This document shows positions 60,266 to 64,000 of a stretch of 64,000 nucleotides of DNA, in pieces. Location: NCBI RefSeq assembly GCF_003991565.1, contig NZ_CP032819.1, forward strand, positions 4,861,406-4,925,405, given 5' to 3'. The position numbers and the translations under genes are program-made. A model generated the notes under the pieces. It was given only the letters and a program-made list of their open reading frames with translations, was not told the origin of the DNA and made no database searches. Numbering within the stretch: the first letter of the stretch is position 1; each line of letters opens with the position of its first letter. This DNA is from Butyricimonas faecalis (GTDB taxonomy: Bacteria; Bacteroidota; Bacteroidia; Bacteroidales; Marinifilaceae).

Positions 60266-60310
60266 TATATTTGATAATTGTAGGTATGGATGGAATAATA
60301 ACTACATTTG
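60266..60310 (+). promoter_or_regulatory. Two candidate -7 elements for tag
   Basis: TATATTTG (60266-60273) and TACATTTG (60303-60310) both match the consensus. The nearer one would give a 25-nt leader. Confidence 0.5.
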
Positions 60311-60334
60311 TAATGAGTTATAAATATTATAAGG

Positions 60335-60910
60335 ATGCAAGATTTAATAAACGGACGTTGCGGTTGGTGTGGAACAGACGAATTGTATGTGAAATATCAT
60401 GATCAAGAGTGGGGAAAATTGATGACCGATGATAAGAAATTATTTGAATTTCTAGTGTTGGAGAGTGCTCAAGCCGGATTAAGTTGGATAACAATTCTTC
60501 GGAAACGGGAGGGATATCGCAAAGCCTTTTGTGATTTTGATGTCGAGCAGGTGGCGCGGATGACGGATGAAGATGTTGAACGGTTGATGCAGTTTGATGG
60601 TATCGTGAGAAATCGTCTGAAAATTAAATCGACAATCACGAATGCAAGGCTATTTCTTGATATACAAAGGGAATTCGGTAGTTTTTATGACTACACGCTG
60701 TCGTTTTTCCCCAACAGGGAGCCGCTTGTCAATACCGTTCGAACTTTAAACGAGGTGCCTGCATTTTCTCCCGAATCTGATGCCATGAGTAAGGATATGA
60801 AAAAAAGGGGATTTAAATTCTTTGGAACTACGATTTGTTATGCTCACTTGCAGGCCACGGGGTTTATTAACGATCATTTGGTGGATTGCGTTTGTCGAAA
60901 AGGGGTATGA
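60335..60910 (+). CDS. tag: DNA-3-methyladenine glycosylase I
   Basis: Excises 3-methyladenine from alkylated DNA as the first step of base excision repair. The 191-residue protein has the HhH-superfamily Tag pattern: GRCGWCGTDELYVKYHDQEWG near residues 7-27 (zinc Cys and His ligands), LVLESAQAGLSWITILRKR near 40-58, and the C-terminal CYAHLQATGFINDHLVDCVC with the remaining zinc ligands. The gene is monocistronic, next to the tRNA operon, and ends at a shared terminator. Confidence 0.95.
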   Translation: MQDLINGRCGWCGTDELYVKYHDQEWGKLMTDDKKLFEFLVLESAQAGLSWITILRKREGYRKAFCDFDVEQVARMTDEDVERLMQFDGIVRNRLKIKSTITNARLFLDIQREFGSFYDYTLSFFPNREPLVNTVRTLNEVPAFSPESDAMSKDMKKRGFKFFGTTICYAHLQATGFINDHLVDCVCRKGV

Positions 60911-60941
60911 CAATATAACTTTAGAAAGAGGGGATAAAAGA

Positions 60942-60961
60942 AAACCGCCCGAAGGCGGTTT
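60942..60961. terminator. Bidirectional terminator after tag
   Basis: AAACCGCC (60942-60949) and GGCGGTTT (60954-60961) enclose a CGAA tetraloop. T-rich sequence follows on the plus strand and A-rich precedes it. Confidence 0.85.
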
Positions 60962-60964
60962 GAA

Positions 60965-61597
60965 TTATTTCTTTTTATATCCCACGGGTTGCGTGTAGAT
61001 AACGAGGTGTTTTTCCGGGAGTCCGATGATTTTGGCTAATTCTTCCTTATCCACGGAACCGATGACCACGGTTGCCATGTCTTTCGCGGCGCATACCAGA
61101 TAAACGGATTGTGCCATGTAGCCGGCGTGGTGGTAAGAGTATTCTTTTTGGTGTTCAGGATTCGTGATTCGCCCTTTTTTGTTATGATCGGCCGTGTAGA
61201 TAAAACACACGGGAGCGATACCCATGAAAGGTTGTGGACCACACTCTTTGCGGAAATCTCCTTTCTTCACGAGTTCCAGTTCATGTTTCTCGGCATTATA
61301 ACGATAGATACCGTCTGCCGTGGCCACGTAAAGCACCATTTCCTGCCAGTTGGTGGCAGTGGGAACAGTTCGTTTGCCACTTTCCGGACGATTAATGCCG
61401 TTGGCTGCCCACACTAGGTCGGAAAGGTCCTGTAGGGATAGTTGTTTCGTGTCGAAATTCCGGTCTGTTTGCCGTTCGTTCAAACAGTCCATGAGAGCTT
61501 TTCCCCCACTTTTTTTCGGGGCGGGTAATTTGATGTTTTGTGCGCTGATTGCGCTACCTAATACGGTTAGAACCAGCATCGTGATAATTGTTTTCAT
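60965..61597 (-). CDS. Exported SagB-type nitroreductase-like protein
   Basis: A 210-residue protein with a signal peptide (residues 1-19, ending SAISAQN). The body has the SagB/nitroreductase pattern: ALMDCLNERQTDRNFDTKQL near residue 35, LSDLVWAANGINRPESGKRTVP near 60-80, YHHAGYMAQSVYLVCAA near 155-171, and a closing VIYTQPVGYKK. It should bind FMN and carry out redox chemistry outside the cytosol. Its start overlaps the stop of the dehydrogenase gene (ATGA), so the two are translationally coupled. Confidence 0.85.
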   Translation of the reverse strand: MKTIITMLVLTVLGSAISAQNIKLPAPKKSGGKALMDCLNERQTDRNFDTKQLSLQDLSDLVWAANGINRPESGKRTVPTATNWQEMVLYVATADGIYRYNAEKHELELVKKGDFRKECGPQPFMGIAPVCFIYTADHNKKGRITNPEHQKEYSYHHAGYMAQSVYLVCAAKDMATVVIGSVDKEELAKIIGLPEKHLVIYTQPVGYKKK

Positions 61598-62526
61598 TCG
61601 TTTACTACATTAGTGGGTGTACCATTAAAAAAGTTCAGGATGTTATCAACCGCTTCCTGCCCGGTGGCAATGCGCGTGTCGATAGTTCCTGTAGCGTTGT
61701 GTGGGGCAAGGATCACGTTATCCAAGCCATAGAGTATTTCTGTAATATGGGGTTCGTCCTCGAATACATCCAAGGCTGCCCCGGCGATTGTTTTATTTTG
61801 TAGACAGATCGCTAATTCTTTTTCATTGATGACAGCTCCGCGGGCCGTATTTACCAGAATAGCGGTCGGTTTCATCAATTCGATTTCCCGTTTCCCGATC
61901 ATGTGGCGGGTTTCATCTGTCAGGGGTGTATGAATGGAGACGAAATCCGATCTTTTCAACAACGTGTCAAGATCTACTTTCTCGTATCCTTCTACGGTGC
62001 TTCGGCGATTGTAGTAGATGACATTCATCCGGAATGCTTCAGCCAGTTTAGCCACGGTTTTACCGATATTTCCCATACCGATGATACCCAGCGTGCGTCC
62101 TTCCAGCGTGAATCCGAGATTTTTCATAACACCCCACATGCTTTCTTTTTCAACCCGGACGCGGCGATCGCATTCGGTGATTCGGCGTGCAGCACTCAAC
62201 ATGAGTCCCATGGCCATTTCTGCCGTCGGGAAACATACGGCTTTCGGGGTATTGCAAACAGCGATGCCTTTGGAACGGGCAAATTTGATGTCGATGTTAT
62301 TGTAGCCGACACCGAAATTGCTGATTATTTTTAGTTTTTTCCCGGCCTCGATAACGGCGTTATCAATTGTGCGGGTGAAAATGCCTAGAATAACGTCATA
62401 ATCCGGAACAAGTTTAATTAATTCTTCCGTGGTGAAATACTCGCCTTCCGGCATGGTGATCGTGTGTTCTTTTCCCAGTTTGGCGAATGATTCGCGGGGA
62501 ATGTTGTACGTAACGAGAATTTTCAT
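61594..62526 (-). CDS. D-isomer-specific 2-hydroxyacid dehydrogenase
   Basis: A 310-residue NAD-dependent dehydrogenase. The Rossmann motif is GIIGMGNIGKTVAKLAEAF near residues 147-165. The catalytic Arg is in VNTARGAVINEKEL near 232, the Glu in DVFEDEPH near 260, and the His in LAPHNATGTIDTR near 280. The substrate (for example glyoxylate, hydroxypyruvate or D-lactate) cannot be read from the sequence. ATG 62526 begins the first strand MKILVTYNI. The gene is coupled to the nitroreductase-like gene downstream by a 4-bp overlap. Confidence 0.92.
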   Translation of the reverse strand: MKILVTYNIPRESFAKLGKEHTITMPEGEYFTTEELIKLVPDYDVILGIFTRTIDNAVIEAGKKLKIISNFGVGYNNIDIKFARSKGIAVCNTPKAVCFPTAEMAMGLMLSAARRITECDRRVRVEKESMWGVMKNLGFTLEGRTLGIIGMGNIGKTVAKLAEAFRMNVIYYNRRSTVEGYEKVDLDTLLKRSDFVSIHTPLTDETRHMIGKREIELMKPTAILVNTARGAVINEKELAICLQNKTIAGAALDVFEDEPHITEILYGLDNVILAPHNATGTIDTRIATGQEAVDNILNFFNGTPTNVVNE

Positions 62527-62579
62527 ATTTTTAATTTTAAACTGTGTTAATTTCTTGATTTGTGATTTTAGATGACACT

Positions 62580-62697
62580 TCAACAACCCCCTCTAACTTC
62601 CCCTTACACAGGGGGAGAATGCGCTACATTGAAATATAGAAGCGACTTTTTGTCCGTTTTTCTTCCCGTGTAAGTGGGAACCAGAGGGAGCGTTGTT
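62580..62697. repeat. Imperfect long inverted repeat with CCCCCTCT core
   Basis: The arm around CAACAACCCCCTCTAACTTC and TTACAC is imperfectly complementary to GTGTAAGTGGGAACCAGAGG and GCGTTG near 62668-62697. Each arm also folds locally (CTTCCCC with GGGGGAG, TTCCC with GGGAA). It fills the gap between tsaD and the dehydrogenase gene and looks like a dispersed palindromic repeat. Confidence 0.55.
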
Positions 62698-62715
62698 CAT
62701 TCTAAATTTTAAATT

Positions 62716-63744
62716 CTAAATTTTTCTCAAGCTCATGCGAGCGTCAGCCGGGGCATCCAGCCCGATAAACTGTGACGCCAGGTATTTGTAATATCCCGTA
62801 ACGGCAACCATCCCGGCGTTATCCAGCGAGAAGCCCAACCGGGGAATAAAAACTTCCCAACCGAGACGGGCGCCTTCGTCATACACGGCTTTTTGTAATC
62901 CGGAATTGGCAGATACACCACCACCGATAGCGATTTGTTTGATGCCGGTCTGTTTGGCGGCTTTTTTCAATTTGGCCATGAGGATATCAACGATCGTTTT
63001 TTGCAGTGAGGCACAAAGATCATTGAGATTATGTTGTATGAAATCCGGGTCGTTTTTGATTTCATCCCGAATAAAGTACAGGAATGAAGTCTTCAGCCCA
63101 CTAAAGCTATAATCCAAACCGGGAATATTCGGTTTGTTGAACGTGAATCTCTCCGGATTTCCTTCTTTCGCCAGACGGTCGATTACCGGGCCTCCGGGAT
63201 AGGAGAGTCCCATTACTTTGGCGCATTTGTCATAGGCTTCTCCCGCTGCGTCATCAATGGTTTGCCCGATAACTTCCATGTCCAGATAGTCACGTACGAT
63301 GATGATTTGCGAATTTCCCCCGGATACGAGTAAGGTCAAGAACGGGAATTTCGGGTGACAGGCTTCCACTCCCGGTTCTTTGATGAAGTTCGCGAGGATG
63401 TGAGCCTGCAAATGGTTTACCTCGATCATGGGTATTTGTTTGGCGATAGCAAATCCTTTGGCAAACGATGTCCCCACGAGAAGGGAACCCAGTAATCCGG
63501 GACCTCGGGTAAAGGCCACCGCATTTACTTCATCTCCAGATACTCCTGCCTGTTTTAAGGCTTGTGCTACAACCGGGATGATGTTTTGCTGGTGAGCCCG
63601 GGATGCCAATTCCGGTACAACTCCCCCGTAGGCCTCGTGAACCTTTTGACTGGCAATAACATTCGATAACACAACCCCGTCTTTTAGTATAGCGGCCGAG
63701 GTGTCGTCGCAAGAAGATTCAATACCGAGAATTACAACGCCCAT
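62716..63744 (-). CDS. tsaD: tRNA N6-threonylcarbamoyladenosine synthase subunit TsaD
   Basis: Transfers the threonylcarbamoyl group to A37 of ANN-decoding tRNAs, acting with TsaB and TsaE. The 342-residue ASKHA-fold protein has ILGIESSCDDTSAA near residues 5-18, the metal site VNHLQAHILANF near 109-120 with its two histidines, LVSGGNSQI near 140, and GGGVSANSGL near 275. Length and motifs are canonical. It is divergent from the gene entering at the right edge. Confidence 0.97.
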   Translation of the reverse strand: MGVVILGIESSCDDTSAAILKDGVVLSNVIASQKVHEAYGGVVPELASRAHQQNIIPVVAQALKQAGVSGDEVNAVAFTRGPGLLGSLLVGTSFAKGFAIAKQIPMIEVNHLQAHILANFIKEPGVEACHPKFPFLTLLVSGGNSQIIIVRDYLDMEVIGQTIDDAAGEAYDKCAKVMGLSYPGGPVIDRLAKEGNPERFTFNKPNIPGLDYSFSGLKTSFLYFIRDEIKNDPDFIQHNLNDLCASLQKTIVDILMAKLKKAAKQTGIKQIAIGGGVSANSGLQKAVYDEGARLGWEVFIPRLGFSLDNAGMVAVTGYYKYLASQFIGLDAPADARMSLRKI

Positions 63745-63899
63745 TTTAATTTCTTGATTTTAGATTTTAAATTTTAGATTCCAACAGCACGAATTACAAC
63801 TCTATAAGCCGTTATCAGCGTTGAGTTACAATTTTTTCCCATTTTCAACTTTCCATTTTTAATTTTCAATTATTAAGATGAAATGTTCTGCAATATTAA
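63745..63899. other. Divergent spacer with short AT-rich words
   Basis: The spacer contains tracts of TTTTAGATTTTAAA and TTTTCAATT words, like other gaps in the window. No gene is seen. Confidence 0.4.
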
Positions 63900-63907
63900 T
63901 AAATTTG
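63900..63907 (+). promoter_or_regulatory. -7 promoter element for the right-edge gene
   Basis: TAAATTTG matches TAnnTTTG, 25 bp before the apparent start at 63932. Confidence 0.5.
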
Positions 63908-63931
63908 CGTGCAAACTAAAATAGTGACAGC

Positions 63932-64000
63932 ATAAAAAAAATAATCTCCATATTATCCCGGTGTGTGATAGGATTGGTCTTTTTGACCTTTGCTGCATAC
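63932..64000 (+). CDS. 5' end of a divergent membrane-anchored protein, possibly TamB-like (partial)
   Basis: After a TAA at 63917 the frame is open to the window end and reads (I/M)KKIISILSRCVIGLVFLTFA, a typical N-terminal membrane anchor. TamB-like translocation and assembly proteins, with this kind of start, are often divergent from tsaD in Bacteroidetes. The expected start codon is ATA at 63932 rather than ATG. GTG 63965 is the first ordinary alternative but would cut into the anchor. The identification is tentative. Confidence 0.4.
   Translation, partial: MKKIISILSRCVIGLVFLTFAAY

Overview
The window looks like chromosomal DNA of a member of the Bacteroidota, order Bacteroidales. The support is a complete MoxR/Bat aerotolerance operon, a SusC/SusD locus driven by an ECF sigma factor and a FecR anti-sigma factor, many -7 elements of the TAnnTTTG type, and weak or absent Shine-Dalgarno sequences. 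The gene style fits the Odoribacter/Butyricimonas group, but the genus is an inference.

Layout. 1-2.7 kb: the end of one gene, a lipoprotein, a long non-coding gap and a helical exported protein. 2.7-7.8 kb: housekeeping genes cmk, ispH, pfkA and priA. 8.1-16.9 kb: the moxR-DUF58-BatA/B/C/D/E operon. 17.1-18.6 kb: a cytoskeletal pair, an actin/ParM-like ATPase whose phosphate-1 motif lies at the C-terminus in the -1 frame, and a bactofilin. 18.7-20.5 kb: dnaX split by a run of ten A, as expected for frameshift production of gamma and tau forms. 20.5-25.5 kb: a CPA2 antiporter, a DUF47/Pit phosphate uptake pair and gpmA, followed by two tandem covarying hairpins. 26-28.6 kb: two paralogous HTH regulators flanking an HU gene. 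28.6-32.6 kb: a DJ-1-like protein, an HxlR regulator, and a metal efflux operon (P1B ATPase, Fur-family regulator, stand-alone HMA protein). 32.7-38.8 kb: a FadL-like porin, flavodoxin, a UPF1-like helicase, methionine aminopeptidase and a coiled-coil lipoprotein.

39-51.1 kb is a nutrient uptake locus of the trans-envelope signalling kind: sigma factor, FecR, SusC with an STN domain, SusD, a lipoprotein, a FISUMP lipoprotein, two thioredoxin-fold proteins and a secreted protein with possible clan-CD cysteine peptidase motifs. It contains no glycoside hydrolase, so a protein, peptide or metal-related substrate is more likely than a glycan.

51.1-59.9 kb is an accessory region ending at a tRNA-Tyr/tRNA-Gly operon. 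It holds large structured non-coding DNA with 11-bp phased repeats, small proteins resembling toxin-immunity genes with a duplicated remnant, a RloA/RloB (AbiL-like) defence pair whose RloB is unusually long, an MNT antitoxin gene with a broken HEPN partner, an ADP-ribosylglycohydrolase remnant, and an IS256-family element with an amber-interrupted transposase between two diverged direct repeats. After the tRNAs come housekeeping genes again: tag, a periplasmic nitroreductase-like protein, a 2-hydroxyacid dehydrogenase, tsaD, and the start of a divergent gene, probably tamB-like.

The points most worth following are the apparently circularly permuted, frameshifted actin-like protein with its bactofilin partner, the dnaX slippery site, the tandem covarying hairpins after gpmA, and the 11-bp phased intergenic arrays seen in two distant gaps.
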